Positions 1-9,613 of a stretch of 64,000 nucleotides of DNA are shown here, one piece after another; the first letter of the stretch is position 1, and each line of letters begins with the position of its first letter. The notes under the pieces were generated by a model. The model saw only the letters and a list, made by a program, of their open reading frames with translations. It made no database searches and was not told the DNA's origin. Made by a program: the position numbers and the translations under genes. The stretch comes from Brevibacterium sp. 239c (GTDB lineage Bacteria > Actinomycetota > Actinomycetes > Actinomycetales > Brevibacteriaceae), in assembly GCF_900169365.1 (NCBI RefSeq), contig NZ_FXZH01000014.1:1-64000 (forward strand). Reading direction: 5' to 3'.

Positions 1-337
1 CCCCACCGGCTGGTTCTCTTTCGGTGGTGACGGGAACCCTGGTGGACAGATCACGAGAAGGACACCGCGGAACGGGTCAGTCAGGCTTTGGGTCACACCG
101 GGATTCCCGACCTTTCCAGTATCAACGTCAGGCTGTTTTGTGACAGTTATTGGATCAAGTCAGCGTCCTGGGTAAAGGTGGCGGGCCAGTTTCTCAGCGC
201 GCAGCCCGTGTCTCATCCACGCTCCTGCATTTCACTCGCACTTGTATTTAGCATGCAAGCAGTAACGCATGAGCTATCTAGGTGCCGATAGATGGTGTTT
301 CATTGTGTTTGATGGCGACTGAGGGCATAATGATGGA
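1..337. other. Stretch without a supported gene
   Basis: I find no convincing gene here. Short open frames exist on both strands, but none has a ribosome site or a recognisable protein. The window may begin inside the tail of an upstream gene: two forward frames stay open from the first base for about 140-170 bases, but neither translation is recognisable. The last 20 bases carry a CATAAT box (325-330) that probably serves the next gene. Confidence 0.4.
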
Positions 338-1333
338 ATGTTCCGGGTGCTGACAACCAAACAACTGTTCGAGCTCGACATGCCGCGACAGCATTTGGCT
401 GAGGCTATCGGCTGTTGTCTGTACAAGGTGCGACGGGGTTACTTCGTCCTGAGGGGCCGATGTGATCAAGAGCATCATGCTGTGCTCGAGCCATTTTCAT
501 CTGAGCCCGGGGTCACGTTCCCGACATTTCACGGAGACATCAGAGACGAGATCGAGCGGCTGCGGCTGCAGATATCGACTCGACGTGGAAGCCTGCTGCC
601 TGGCGATGTCTTCTCTCATGTGTCTGCGGCGCTCCTTCACGGTCTTGATCCGGTTATCACTGGGACGAAGAAAGTAGAGGTATCCAGGAACACAGTCACT
701 CGGAACTATCCTGGCATGTTCGTGTACTCGCGAAAGCTTGAAGTTTCTGATGTCGCTGAGGGTCTCAGCTATCCGATCACCACTTTGACCCGCACGCTCG
801 CAGACGTCGCTCTCGATCACAGTCTTGAAGTCTCGGTTCCCCTGATTTCACAGTCGATGAGAGATCGCGGGGTGAGCGCCGATGATATTCGCCGGTATCT
901 GAAGAACGGGAGGCGTGGCCTGCGGCGGGCGCACGTGGCGTTGGAACTCTCAGGCGCTGCCTACGAAGCGCCGTCCGAGTCATTTTGTGCAGTCAAGTTC
1001 CACAGACACGGGATCACCGGGATGGTTCCCCAGGTTGATGTTCGGTCCGCCACGGGTAAGCTCATTGGGCGCAATGACTTCCAACACGATACGGTTCCAG
1101 TCGTGGTTGAGGTCCACGGAGTGGGGAAGTACTATCTCCACCCTGACGGTCCCGATGAAGCTGCAAAACAGAACCATCAGCGCAACATGAATCTTCTCAA
1201 TGCCGGATACCAAGTCTTCAATCTGACATTCGGTGACCTATTCCGCCCAGGAAACTTCACCGCGATCAAAAACTGCATCGACTCATTGATGATCAAGCAT
1301 CAGCGGCAGACTTTGGCTCAACGAGTCGGCTAG
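338..1333 (+). CDS. AbiEi-antitoxin-like / DUF559-type protein
   Basis: A 331-residue protein of a type common in actinobacteria: an N-terminal winged-helix-like region (about residues 1-60, with the phrase YKVRRGYFVLRG, as in AbiEi antitoxin domains), a middle region, and a C-terminal part (about 235-310) resembling the DUF559/Vsr-like nuclease fold, with VVVEVHG as the core strand and AKQNHQRNMNLLNAGY behind it. Family members are usually annotated as type IV toxin-antitoxin AbiEi-family proteins, but no AbiEii toxin partner lies next to it, so a toxin-antitoxin role is not supported here. The start at 338 lies 7 bases after a CATAAT box, which suggests a leaderless transcript. Biochemical function is unknown. 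Confidence 0.7.
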   Translation: MFRVLTTKQLFELDMPRQHLAEAIGCCLYKVRRGYFVLRGRCDQEHHAVLEPFSSEPGVTFPTFHGDIRDEIERLRLQISTRRGSLLPGDVFSHVSAALLHGLDPVITGTKKVEVSRNTVTRNYPGMFVYSRKLEVSDVAEGLSYPITTLTRTLADVALDHSLEVSVPLISQSMRDRGVSADDIRRYLKNGRRGLRRAHVALELSGAAYEAPSESFCAVKFHRHGITGMVPQVDVRSATGKLIGRNDFQHDTVPVVVEVHGVGKYYLHPDGPDEAAKQNHQRNMNLLNAGYQVFNLTFGDLFRPGNFTAIKNCIDSLMIKHQRQTLAQRVG

Positions 1334-1640
1334 AACCTCCGCTCAAGCGAGGGGGCCAATGCGGGCCAAGCCAGTCGAGATCTGATGCAACGCTGCACCG
1401 CAACACGGTGCTTCTCCCGAATACCGGTTGTGCACATAGATGTCTCAGAGCGACACCCGTTTCTCGGGGAAGCAGCCGGGTGCCCGAGGCGTTTTTCGGT
1501 AAGTCGGGCGAGTGTCAGCACGGTACCCGAGTTTCGGGGTGCGTGCGGCGGCTCAGCGAAGCTGCTTTGCTGCGGCTGGTGCACGGGCGGTCCTCCGCCG
1601 TTGTCGGGTAATTGAACGCCGCGCCAGACCCTACCCGCGC

Positions 1641-1770
1641 GGCTCAGGGCTGGGGGCGCAGGTGCCGGCTCAGGGCTGGGGCGCAGGTGCAGGCTCAGAA
1701 TTGGTGAGGCAGGTGCAGGCTCAGGGCTGGGCGGGATGAGCTGAAGGCTGGTGAGGCGAGTGCAGGCGCC
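1641..1770. repeat. Degenerate GC-rich tandem repeats of about 26 bp
   Basis: Within the gene-free stretch 1334-1772, a unit beginning GGCTCAGGGCTGGGG and ending GCAGGTGC(A/C) occurs about four times with increasing divergence, directly after the 3' end of the acetyltransferase gene. The part from 1334 to 1640 shows nothing I can name. There are open frames on both strands, but none is convincing. The repeats may be a replication-slippage product or part of a transcript end. Confidence 0.55.
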
Positions 1771-1772
1771 GC

Positions 1773-2636
1773 TCAGGGGTGGTGGAGCAGGTAGGTTCCG
1801 CCCTTGAGGCAGGTGTCGAGGACCCAGCCGTCGGCGACGAGAGCTGTCAGCGAATCGCGCAGGGCTTCCCGCCAGCGCGAAGCAAGTTCAGCGTCTTGGC
1901 CGCGCAGCGTCTCGATGTCGGAGGGGAAGTCGAGGGAGACCAGTGAAGCTTCCTTGGGCACTTCAGCTACCACAGGTTCGCCGCTATCGTCACTGCGCAG
2001 GCACTCGAAGGCGTCGTCCGCCTCGGCGAGGGTGGCCCGGGCAGGCTTGTCCAGCGGCCAGGATACGACCATGCGGTCACTGGCTTGACCGGCGTTGACG
2101 CCGTCGCGCATCTGCCCGTAGAAGTCCTCAAGGTATTCGACCATTCCAACGCCCAGACGCTGGAAGTTGAAGTAGGCGTTGCGTGCCACCAGCGGATCGA
2201 AGGTCCAGGTCATCTCCGTGATGCCGAGGTTGAGACACCACAGGCGCTGATGCAGCTTCATCGCCGAGCCCGCGCCGCGGCCGATGACCTGATGCCGCAC
2301 ACCGGCGATATGCGAATGCATCACGGTTCCCAGCGGTTGGCCGAAGAAGCCGATCGTCACCCCGATCATCTCGTCGGGCTCGTCGAGGCTGTAGGCGGCA
2401 GAGACATAGTTGCCCGCATGGGCGAAGGCCACGATGAGCCCGGGTTCGAGGACATTGGTGCCCGTCTCGTCGACGCTCCACACTTCGTCGAGCAGCAGGG
2501 CGGCTTCGGCAGCCTCGGCGGCGGTGTGGATCTCACGCACCTCGATCCGCGCGGCGTCTGCTGCTGCCGCGTATTCGTCCTCGGCCAGGGCAATGATCTC
2601 CGAGTCCACTGTTGTCAATCCTTCGCGCGGTGTCAT
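1773..2636 (-). CDS. GNAT-superfamily N-acetyltransferase (COG3375-like)
   Basis: About 287 residues. The central part matches the predicted GNAT superfamily of large acetyltransferases: a region beginning around ARIEVREIHT, a strand-rich centre with GVTIGFFG and MHSHIAGV, the acetyl-CoA-loop-like stretch RHQVIGRGAGSAMK, and the typical WTFDPLVARNAYFNFQRLG motif. The substrate is unknown. The open frame extends upstream to 2777, but that would run into the divergent gene starting at 2755. I chose the ATG at 2636, where the sequence starts to look protein-like (MTPREG). The gene is monocistronic. Confidence 0.8.
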   Translation of the reverse strand: MTPREGLTTVDSEIIALAEDEYAAAADAARIEVREIHTAAEAAEAALLLDEVWSVDETGTNVLEPGLIVAFAHAGNYVSAAYSLDEPDEMIGVTIGFFGQPLGTVMHSHIAGVRHQVIGRGAGSAMKLHQRLWCLNLGITEMTWTFDPLVARNAYFNFQRLGVGMVEYLEDFYGQMRDGVNAGQASDRMVVSWPLDKPARATLAEADDAFECLRSDDSGEPVVAEVPKEASLVSLDFPSDIETLRGQDAELASRWREALRDSLTALVADGWVLDTCLKGGTYLLHHP

Positions 2637-2754
2637 GGTGACATTGTGCCACCGAACTTGGCTTCTGAATGTACTGCAACGTCGATATCTGAGGCATCGG
2701 TGCTGGTGCAGACGGGTGGAGACCGAGAGCAGCAGGCAGGTATAACCTGAAGCC

Positions 2755-3693
2755 ATGAGCTTCAGTGTTGCTGTCATCGGGGCCGGAACAATCGGCCGTT
2801 CCTTCGCTTGGCTGTTCGCCCGATCCGGTTATCCGGTGCGGGTCTTCGACCCCAGGCCAGACCTCGCCGAGGTGGTCACCGAGTTGCAGGCCGACGTCAG
2901 TGCCGACGCTGCCGCCGAGAATATGCTCGCCTCCGAAGTCGGGTCCGTCAGCCTCGCCGAATCCGTCGAGGCAGCCGTGGCCGAGGCTTCCTTCGTGCAG
3001 GAATCGGGACCCGAGGATCCGCAGGCCAAGCCGCAGCTGTTCGCTCAGATCGCTGCTGCCGCCCCGGACGACGCGGTCTTCGCGACCTCCTCGTCGACCA
3101 TCCCCGCATCGTTGATCGCACGGCACTTACCGGCGGAAGCCGCGGCCCGGGTCATCGTCGGGCATCCGTTCAACCCGCCTCATCTCATGCCGCTCGTCGA
3201 GGTGGTCCCGGCACCGGCGACCAGTCCGGACACCGTTGAACGGACCCTCGAGTTCTACCGCAGCTGCGGACGTGAACCCGTGGCTCTGAACCGGGAAGTT
3301 CGCGGCTTCGTCGGCAACCGGCTGCAGAACGCGCTGATGAAGGAGGCGATCTCACTGGTGGAGAACGGTGTCATCTCAGCACCTGACCTGGATGCGGTGA
3401 TGAAGAATTCTCTGGGCTTGCGCTGGTCCGCGGTGGGGCAGTTCGAGGCGATGCACCTTGGAGGGGGAGATGCAGGGATCCGCGGTTTCATGGACCACAT
3501 CGGCACATCATTCGCTGAAATCGGCGAGCTTCCACTCGACCTCAGCGATGACGGGATGGCCGATGTCTATGCACAGGTCGAAGAAGCCTATGGCCAGACG
3601 CCGAGCCGAGCCGCCGCCGAGGCGAGGGACCGAGCTCAGCGCTCCGTGCTCGAGGCACGTCGCCAGAGTGGCACGCAGTCACAAGAGGAGTGA
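2755..3693 (+). CDS. 3-hydroxyacyl-CoA dehydrogenase family protein
   Basis: 312 residues. An N-terminal Rossmann fold carries the NAD motif GAGTIG at residues 8-13. The catalytic histidine motif GHPFNPPHLMPLVEVV lies at about 141-156, and an all-helical C-terminal domain follows. The HPFNPPHL form is typical of the carnitine dehydrogenase / lambda-crystallin / gulonate dehydrogenase branch rather than of FadB-type 3-hydroxybutyryl-CoA dehydrogenases. The substrate is therefore uncertain, but it is probably an L-3-hydroxy acid or its CoA ester. A TATAAC box at 2741-2746, eight bases before the ATG, suggests a near-leaderless transcript. It is divergent from the acetyltransferase. Confidence 0.85.
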   Translation: MSFSVAVIGAGTIGRSFAWLFARSGYPVRVFDPRPDLAEVVTELQADVSADAAAENMLASEVGSVSLAESVEAAVAEASFVQESGPEDPQAKPQLFAQIAAAAPDDAVFATSSSTIPASLIARHLPAEAAARVIVGHPFNPPHLMPLVEVVPAPATSPDTVERTLEFYRSCGREPVALNREVRGFVGNRLQNALMKEAISLVENGVISAPDLDAVMKNSLGLRWSAVGQFEAMHLGGGDAGIRGFMDHIGTSFAEIGELPLDLSDDGMADVYAQVEEAYGQTPSRAAAEARDRAQRSVLEARRQSGTQSQEE

Positions 3694-3770
3694 CGTGGCA
3701 GTGGAGCGCCGCTGCCCACCTGAATGAGCTGGCAGTGAGGTGCCGCTACTCTCCGGAGTGAGACGGCTGG

Positions 3771-4124
3771 CTACACCGCGGCTTGGTAGAAGTAGGTGGT
3801 GCGTTCGGCGATGAGGCCCTCGGTGTCGAAGAGGAAGAAGTCGGCGAAGCCCACGGAGGTCTGCGTGCCGTCCTTGAGACGGCCGGTGAAGACGCCGCGG
3901 CTGGAAGCGCGGTCGCCGTCGACGAGGATCTCAGCCAGCGAATGCGCGCCCGACTCGATGACGCGCTCACCGTGGTAGAAGTCGGTGATCTGCGTTCCGA
4001 TCATGGTCGGGTATCCGGGCCGATCGTAGTGACCTTCGGCCGCGAAGAGGGCTGAGGTGGCACCCGCATCTCCGGCGTCGACGGTGGAGTAGTAGCGCTT
4101 CACGAGTTCAGTCACACTGTCCAT
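3771..4124 (-). CDS. NTF2-like (SnoaL-like) protein
   Basis: About 117 residues with the cone-shaped NTF2-like fold pattern: an N-terminal helix (VTELVKRYYSTVDAGD), an acid-rich middle (LFAAEGHYDRPG), and C-terminal strands ending in YFYQAAV. Such proteins act as small hydrolases, isomerases or binding domains. Nothing here identifies the ligand. The upstream in-frame extension to 4205 has unlikely composition, so I placed the start at the ATG at 4124 (MDSVTEL). Nearest neighbours point the other way, so it stands alone. Confidence 0.75.
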   Translation of the reverse strand: MDSVTELVKRYYSTVDAGDAGATSALFAAEGHYDRPGYPTMIGTQITDFYHGERVIESGAHSLAEILVDGDRASSRGVFTGRLKDGTQTSVGFADFFLFDTEGLIAERTTYFYQAAV

Positions 4125-4301
4125 GGCAACACAGTAACAGCGATCACATTCGAGTTTGAGCTCAAGGGGTGGGATGGGGAATTGCCGCCGAGGTGATTGG
4201 GCCATAGCGTGGGAGATGAATCCATTCGTCGTCTGGCGCCTGATCGTCGGTTCCGGACCGTTGGATTGAGGTCAATAACCCCCGCAGAAATGAGGCTCGA
4301 C

Positions 4302-5681
4302 ATGTCCACCATGTATCGCGTGACCAACCCGGCAACCGGAGAGGTCGCCGAAGAGTTCGCCACCGCCACCGACTCAGAGATCCTGGCCGCCCTTGACCGG
4401 TCCGCGACGACCTTCACCGAATGGAGTCAGACCAGCGTGGCCGATCGCGCTGCGATCCTCGTTCGAGTCTCCGAAATCTACGCGGAGCGGGCTGAAGAGT
4501 TGGCGCAGGTCATCCAGCTGGAAATGGGCAAGGCCGTCCCCGAAGGCAAGGGCGAGGTCGGACTGAGCTCCGCAATCTACCGCTACTTCGCCGACAATGC
4601 CGAAGCTTTCATGGCCGATGAGCCCCTGCGCGGACCCGAAGACGGAACCGCGATGATCCGCCGCAAGCCGGTCGGGTCACTGCTGGGAATCATGCCCTGG
4701 AACTTCCCCTACTACCAGGTCGCACGCTTCGCAGCGCCCAACTTGGCGTTGGGCAACACGATCCTGCTCAAACATGCTCCGCAGTGTCCCCGCTCGGCTC
4801 AGATCATGGAAGAGATCTTCATCGAAGCAGGTCTTCCCGAGGGCGCCTACATCAACATCTACGCCAGCAACGAGCAGGTCGCGGATCTCATCCTCCCCGA
4901 CCCACGCAACCATGGAGTGTCCCTGACCGGGTCCGAACGTGCTGGTGCTGCTGTGGCCGCCGAAGCCGGTAAGAACCTCAAGAAGGTCGTCCTCGAGCTT
5001 GGTGGATCCGATCCCTACATCCTCCTCGACACTCCTGATGTGGCGAAGAGCGCGAACACCTTCTTCAAGACCCGCATGGGCAACACCGGTCAGGCCTGCA
5101 ACTCGCCCAAGCGCATGATCGTCATGGATGATGTCTACGACGAGTTCCTGACTTCGATCACCGAGGCGGCCAAGAAGTTCACGCCCGAGCAGCCCGGTGA
5201 TGAAGGCTCCCGCCTGTCCCCGCTGTCATCGACCGCGGCCGCCGATCGCTTCATCGAGCAGGTTCAGGACACGGTCAAGGACGGTGCCACTCTGCTCGCC
5301 GGCGGAAAGCGCTACGAAGGTGGCGGCGCCTATGTCGAACCCGTCGTCCTCGCCGATGTGGAGAAGGGCATGCGCGGGTACTATGAAGAGCTCTTCGGCC
5401 CCGCCGTCATCGTGTACAAGGTCAGCAGCGAGGAAGAAGCTGTCGAAATGGCCAATGACACCCCGTTCGGCCTCGGTGCGGCTGTATTCTCCACAGATCT
5501 GGAGCGGGCAGAGCGCGTCGGTTCCCAGATCGACTCCGGCATGGTCTTCCTCAACGCCCCCGAAGGCAGCCGTGAGTACCTGCCGTTCGGTGGTGTGAAG
5601 CGTTCCGGCGTCGGCCGTGAGCTGGGGCCATTGGCCATGGACGAGTTCGTCAACAAGCAGTTGGTGTTCACGAAGAACTGA
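4302..5681 (+). CDS. NAD(P)-dependent succinate-semialdehyde dehydrogenase, Sad/YneI type
   Basis: 459 residues, the normal size for this branch of the aldehyde dehydrogenase superfamily. It oxidises an aldehyde (likely succinate semialdehyde) to the acid in the cytoplasm. Visible motifs: the cofactor/substrate entry MPWNFPYYQV, the general-base glutamate in LELGGSDP, the catalytic cysteine in NTGQACNSPKR, and EELFGPAV. These match the E. coli Sad (YneI) pattern closely. Of several in-frame starts I chose ATG 4302 (MSTMYRV), preceded by GAGG at a fitting distance. It is followed by a strong terminator (5729-5762), so it is not in one transcript with the transporter behind it unless there is read-through. 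Confidence 0.88.
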   Translation: MSTMYRVTNPATGEVAEEFATATDSEILAALDRSATTFTEWSQTSVADRAAILVRVSEIYAERAEELAQVIQLEMGKAVPEGKGEVGLSSAIYRYFADNAEAFMADEPLRGPEDGTAMIRRKPVGSLLGIMPWNFPYYQVARFAAPNLALGNTILLKHAPQCPRSAQIMEEIFIEAGLPEGAYINIYASNEQVADLILPDPRNHGVSLTGSERAGAAVAAEAGKNLKKVVLELGGSDPYILLDTPDVAKSANTFFKTRMGNTGQACNSPKRMIVMDDVYDEFLTSITEAAKKFTPEQPGDEGSRLSPLSSTAAADRFIEQVQDTVKDGATLLAGGKRYEGGGAYVEPVVLADVEKGMRGYYEELFGPAVIVYKVSSEEEAVEMANDTPFGLGAAVFSTDLERAERVGSQIDSGMVFLNAPEGSREYLPFGGVKRSGVGRELGPLAMDEFVNKQLVFTKN

Positions 5682-5728
5682 GTCTGAGCTCCCGACGCAC
5701 CGCGTCGGCAGAGTCGTCTGTCCACTCT

Positions 5729-5762
5729 CAGGGCGTTGACCGCACAAGCGGTCGACGCCCTG
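5729..5762 (+). terminator. Strong stem-loop terminator
   Basis: A nearly perfect inverted repeat, CAGGGCGTTGACCGC and GCGGTCGACGCCCTG around an ACAA loop, lies about 50 bases after the aldehyde dehydrogenase stop codon. It is followed by a short T-containing stretch (ATTGT) rather than a long U-tract, as usual in actinobacteria. Confidence 0.8.
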
Positions 5763-5809
5763 ATTGTATGCTGAGGTCATACTCAGTCTTTTCTCAGTAG
5801 GAGGATCTC

Positions 5810-7189
5810 ATGCCGGCATCGAAGCCGTCGACACAGGTCAACGCAGCGGCCTCAAAAGGATTCATGCGTCCGATCAACCGCTTCCTCGAACAGTGGATTC
5901 CGTCAGCGCTGACGTTCGCCATCGTTCTCACGCTCATCGTCGCCGTCCTGGCGTTCATCCTCACCGGAGCCAGCCCGGTCGAGGTCGTCACCGGCTGGGG
6001 TGAGGGACTGGCAGGACTCCTCGAGTTCATGACCCAGATGTGTCTCATCCTGCTGCTGGGCCACATCCTGGCGAACACCGGTCCCGTCCAGAAGCTGCTG
6101 ACATGGCTGGCCAGGGTCCCCGGCAGCCCGGCCTTCGCCTATGTCTTCGTCTTCCTCGTGGCAGCGATCGCCAGCCTCATCACGTGGGGCCTCGGCCTCG
6201 TCGTCGGTGCACTGCTGGCGCGAGAGATCGCCGTCCAGGCGCGCAGCCGCGGCATCAAGGTCCACTTCCCGCTGCTCGTGGCCGCCGGCTACTCCGGCTT
6301 CGTCGTCTGGCACATGGGCTACTCCGGTTCGGGCCCGCTGACAGCCGCGACACCCGATTCCTTCTTGGCAGAATCCCTGGGCGGTGAGGTCGTCCCCGTC
6401 AGCGAGACCATCTTCTCGACGTGGAATCTGCTCGCCATCCTCGGCGTCATCGTGGTCTGTGGTGCCCTCTTCTTTCTCATCGCGCCGAAGAAGGGCGCAC
6501 CCGTCTACGAGCTGCCCGAGTCGATCACCTCGGAATCCAGATCGACCGTCGACGAGGAGGTCGTGACTCCGGCCGACCGCATCGACGCCTCGCGGATCCT
6601 CACCCTCATCGTCGGTCTGGCACTCGTGATCTACCTGATCATCCACTTCGCCCAGGGCGGGGGACTGACGCTGGACATCGTCAACTGGTCCTTCCTTGCG
6701 CTCATCTTCCTGCTCGTGAAGAACCCCTTCGAACTCATCCACCTGACGAAGGAAGCCGCCTCGAACGTCGGTGAGATCCTGCTCCAGTTCCCCCTCTACG
6801 CAGGAATTCTGGGCATCATGTCCGGCACCGGCCTCATCGCAGTGTTCTCCGACGCCCTCGTTTCGATCGCGAACCCGTCGACCTTCGGCGTCCTCGCGCT
6901 GCTCTCAGCCGGCCTCGTCAACTTCTTCGTCCCGTCGGGCGGCGGGCAGTTCGCCGTCCAGGGACCGATCATGCTCGACGCAGCCAATCAGCTGGGAGTC
7001 GATCCCTCGATTGCGATCATGGCGGTCTCCTACGGCGATCAGTGGACGAACATGCTGCAGCCCTTCTGGGCTCTGCCGGTCCTGGCCATCGCGGGACTGA
7101 AGATGCGTGACATCCTCGGCTACACCTCGGTGACCTTCCTCGGTTCCGGTGTGGTCATGGCTCTGGCTCTATTCCTCGTCTCTTTGTGA
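5810..7189 (+). CDS. Short-chain fatty-acid transporter, AtoE family
   Basis: 459 residues with about 11-12 membrane segments. The family signatures are visible: FLEQWIPSALTFAIVLT near the start, LVAAGYSGFVVWHMGYSGS in the middle, and LVNFFVPSGGGQFAVQGP towards the end. E. coli AtoE is assigned to uptake of short-chain fatty acids such as acetoacetate or butyrate. That is the likely role here, in the cytoplasmic membrane. AGGAGG at 5801-5806 defines the start. It follows the aldehyde dehydrogenase and fits a carboxylic-acid catabolic neighbourhood with the 3-hydroxyacyl-CoA dehydrogenase, although no thiolase or CoA-transferase gene is near. Confidence 0.88.
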   Translation: MPASKPSTQVNAAASKGFMRPINRFLEQWIPSALTFAIVLTLIVAVLAFILTGASPVEVVTGWGEGLAGLLEFMTQMCLILLLGHILANTGPVQKLLTWLARVPGSPAFAYVFVFLVAAIASLITWGLGLVVGALLAREIAVQARSRGIKVHFPLLVAAGYSGFVVWHMGYSGSGPLTAATPDSFLAESLGGEVVPVSETIFSTWNLLAILGVIVVCGALFFLIAPKKGAPVYELPESITSESRSTVDEEVVTPADRIDASRILTLIVGLALVIYLIIHFAQGGGLTLDIVNWSFLALIFLLVKNPFELIHLTKEAASNVGEILLQFPLYAGILGIMSGTGLIAVFSDALVSIANPSTFGVLALLSAGLVNFFVPSGGGQFAVQGPIMLDAANQLGVDPSIAIMAVSYGDQWTNMLQPFWALPVLAIAGLKMRDILGYTSVTFLGSGVVMALALFLVSL

Positions 7190-7422
7190 GGTGGGGCTAG
7201 GGCGATAGGACGTGAGCGAAGAGGTGCGAGTAGTGATGTGATTGAGGCGGTCCGGCGTAGGGCTGGTGCCAAGGTTCCCGGCGAAGTCGCTGTCAGCTCC
7301 CTATCCGGTTACCGACGGTTACGATATGGTAGCCTACATGGTTGGCTGCCACCGGTGATTCCGGTGCGCCGAAACACGGAAATCGATGTGGGCGAGGTAT
7401 CGTCCGCTGAAGGAGTGAACAG

Positions 7423-9492
7423 ATGACGGCCACAGTGGACAAGTCCGAAGAGAGGCCGAAGACGGGGGTGAAGGCCGTGCTGCCTCCGGTGAATAAGCCG
7501 GTTTTCATCGCGGCCGCCCTTGGCACCCTGGCCATCACTCTCTGGGCTTTCTTCGCCCCGACGAACGCCGAGGCCGTGCTCGGTGCCGTGGTCGGTTGGA
7601 CCTCTGACTGGTTCGGCTGGTTCTACGTCCTCCTCGTCGCCGCTGTCCTCGTCTTCGTCATCTACTTGGCGGCCTCGAAGTACGGCAATACGAAACTCGG
7701 CCCCGAGCATTCGAAGCCCGAATACGGGCTGCTGGCGTGGGCCTCGATGCTCTTTGCCGCCGGCATCAGTACCGACCTGATGTTCTTCGCCGTCGCCGAA
7801 CCGGTCACCCAGTATCTGGCACCACCGAGCACACAGCCGGAATCCGTTGACGCGGCGCGCGAAGCTACAGTGTGGACCCTGTTCCACTACGGCATCAGCG
7901 GCTGGGGTCTCTACGCCCTCATGGGCATCGCCCTGGCCTACTTCGCGTACCGGATGAACATGCCACTTGCGATTCGGTCGGCACTTGCTCCGATCTTCGG
8001 CAAACGTGTCGAAGGAGCTCTCGGCGACACCGTCGACATTGCTGCACTGTTGGGCACCGTCTTCGGTGTGGCCACCTCGTTGGGCATCGGCGTGGTCATG
8101 GTCAACGTTGGTCTCAACACCGTCTTCGGCATCCCGATCGGTGTGGGCTCGCAGGTCGGCATCGTCGTCGTCGGCGTCGCAGTGGCCACGCTCTCGGCTG
8201 TGTCAGGCGTGGACAAGGGAATTAAGTTCCTCTCGATCCTCAACGTCTTCCTCGCAGTGGCTCTGAGCCTCTGGGTCCTCATCGCAGGTAACACCCAGTT
8301 CCTGCTCAACGCGTTGGTCCTCAACGTCTTCGACTTCATCAGAATGTTCCCGAACATGGCGGGTCAGACATTCGCCTTCGAAGACACCGGAACATGGATG
8401 ACGGATTGGACTCTGTTCTTCTGGGCCTGGTGGATCGCCTTCGCCTCATTCGTCGGGCTCTTCCTTGCACGCATTTCGCGCGGGCGTACGATCCGCCAGT
8501 TCGTCCTCGGTACCCTGACGATTCCGTTCATCTACATCTTCATGTGGATCTCGATCTATGGAAACTCTGCTCTCGACTTGATCCGCAATGGTGATAAGGA
8601 GTTCGGTGAGAAGACGATGCTCAACCCCGAAGGTGGGTTCTATGAGCTGCTCTCGAACTACCCGGGATTCTTCGTCATCGCCGCGCTCGCAACGATCACG
8701 GCGCTGCTGTTCTACGTCACCACAGCTGACTCCGCGTCACTCGTCATGGCAAATCTCTCCTCACGTCTGCCGACGCCGCAGGACGACGGTCGTCCGGGAC
8801 TGCGCATCTTCTGGGCTCTGGCCACCGGTGCGCTGACGATCGCCATGCTCATCGTCGGCGGAGTGGGTGCACTGCAGAATGCAACGGTCGTCATGGGCCT
8901 GCCCTTCGCGTTCGTCGTCATCCTCGTCATGATCGGCCTCTACAAGGCATTGCGGGTAGAAGCCCATCGTGTCGACAGCGCCGACCAGAGCCTGCCGGGA
9001 TCTCTTGCCCGACGTTCTCGCTCGGGCGACAAACATGAGCCCTGGCAGCGTCAGTTGGGTCGTGTCCTGTCCTTCCCCAGCGGCAGCAAGACACGCGCGT
9101 TCGAACGCGAAGTCCTGACACCCACCTTGGAGGAGGTTGCGGCGGAGATGGCCGAACGTGGTATCACGGCCCGTTGCGGACGCGTCGACTCAGAAGGACA
9201 GTTCGTCGACGACGGCGAACTCATTCAGCTCGAAGTCGACGGTGAGGGGCGGTATCCGTTCCGCTACCAGATCTGGCCTCACAAGGTCAGTGTGCCCTCG
9301 TTCGGTGGGCGCGTCCCGCGTGGCACGGAGGACTACTACCGGATGGAGGTCTATCTCGATGGCGGAACCGGACAGGGCTACGACATCATGGGCTATTCGA
9401 AGGAACAGATCATCGATGACGTTCTCGACAAGTACGGTCGCCACGTGGAGTTCCTGCAGCTGCAGGAGAACATCCTCAACCACGACGATTGA
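7423..9492 (+). CDS. betT: BCCT-family choline/betaine transporter, BetT-like
   Basis: 689 residues: about 12 membrane helices in residues 25-510 followed by a long (about 180-residue) cytoplasmic C-terminal domain, as in BetT-type choline transporters whose tail senses osmolarity. The BCCT substrate region is visible (WTLFFWAWWIAFASFVGLFLARISRGRTIRQF), as is the Gly-rich GIGVVMVNVGL helix. It probably imports choline with protons for betaine synthesis. A GGAG box lies eight bases before the ATG. The 233-base leader region (7190-7422) contains a small hairpin (CACCGG/CCGGTG, 7350-7366) but no regulator site I recognise. No betA/betB genes are adjacent. Confidence 0.9.
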   Translation: MTATVDKSEERPKTGVKAVLPPVNKPVFIAAALGTLAITLWAFFAPTNAEAVLGAVVGWTSDWFGWFYVLLVAAVLVFVIYLAASKYGNTKLGPEHSKPEYGLLAWASMLFAAGISTDLMFFAVAEPVTQYLAPPSTQPESVDAAREATVWTLFHYGISGWGLYALMGIALAYFAYRMNMPLAIRSALAPIFGKRVEGALGDTVDIAALLGTVFGVATSLGIGVVMVNVGLNTVFGIPIGVGSQVGIVVVGVAVATLSAVSGVDKGIKFLSILNVFLAVALSLWVLIAGNTQFLLNALVLNVFDFIRMFPNMAGQTFAFEDTGTWMTDWTLFFWAWWIAFASFVGLFLARISRGRTIRQFVLGTLTIPFIYIFMWISIYGNSALDLIRNGDKEFGEKTMLNPEGGFYELLSNYPGFFVIAALATITALLFYVTTADSASLVMANLSSRLPTPQDDGRPGLRIFWALATGALTIAMLIVGGVGALQNATVVMGLPFAFVVILVMIGLYKALRVEAHRVDSADQSLPGSLARRSRSGDKHEPWQRQLGRVLSFPSGSKTRAFEREVLTPTLEEVAAEMAERGITARCGRVDSEGQFVDDGELIQLEVDGEGRYPFRYQIWPHKVSVPSFGGRVPRGTEDYYRMEVYLDGGTGQGYDIMGYSKEQIIDDVLDKYGRHVEFLQLQENILNHDD

Positions 9493-9552
9493 TCAAGATC
9501 GACGACTGACTTTGACCCTCGTCTGATGCAAGCGTTCGTCTGACGTCCGTCT

Positions 9553-9613
9553 GAAACAGGCGACTGTTTCGCTGAGCCCGGTGCTTGCCTGACCACAGGC
9601 AGGTGCCGGGCTC
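9553..9613. terminator. Two consecutive stem-loops, probably a bidirectional terminator
   Basis: Between the convergent transporter and dehydrogenase genes lie two hairpins. One is a perfect GAAACAG-GCGA-CTGTTTC (9553-9570). The other is a long one with arms GAGCCCGGTGCTTGCCTG and CAGGCAGGTGCCGGGCTC around ACCA (9574-9613), which reaches into the stop codon of the minus-strand gene. Confidence 0.75.

Noticed and set aside
88-291. 67-codon open frame near the window start
   Set aside because: No ribosome site, unremarkable composition, and no recognisable motif.
338-1333. A complete AbiE-type toxin-antitoxin phage defence system
   Set aside because: Only the AbiEi-like protein is present; no nucleotidyltransferase toxin gene is adjacent.
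5903-6742. Minus-strand open frame of 279 codons
   Set aside because: Antisense of the AtoE-type transporter with the same Asp/Glu/Gln-rich artefact composition.
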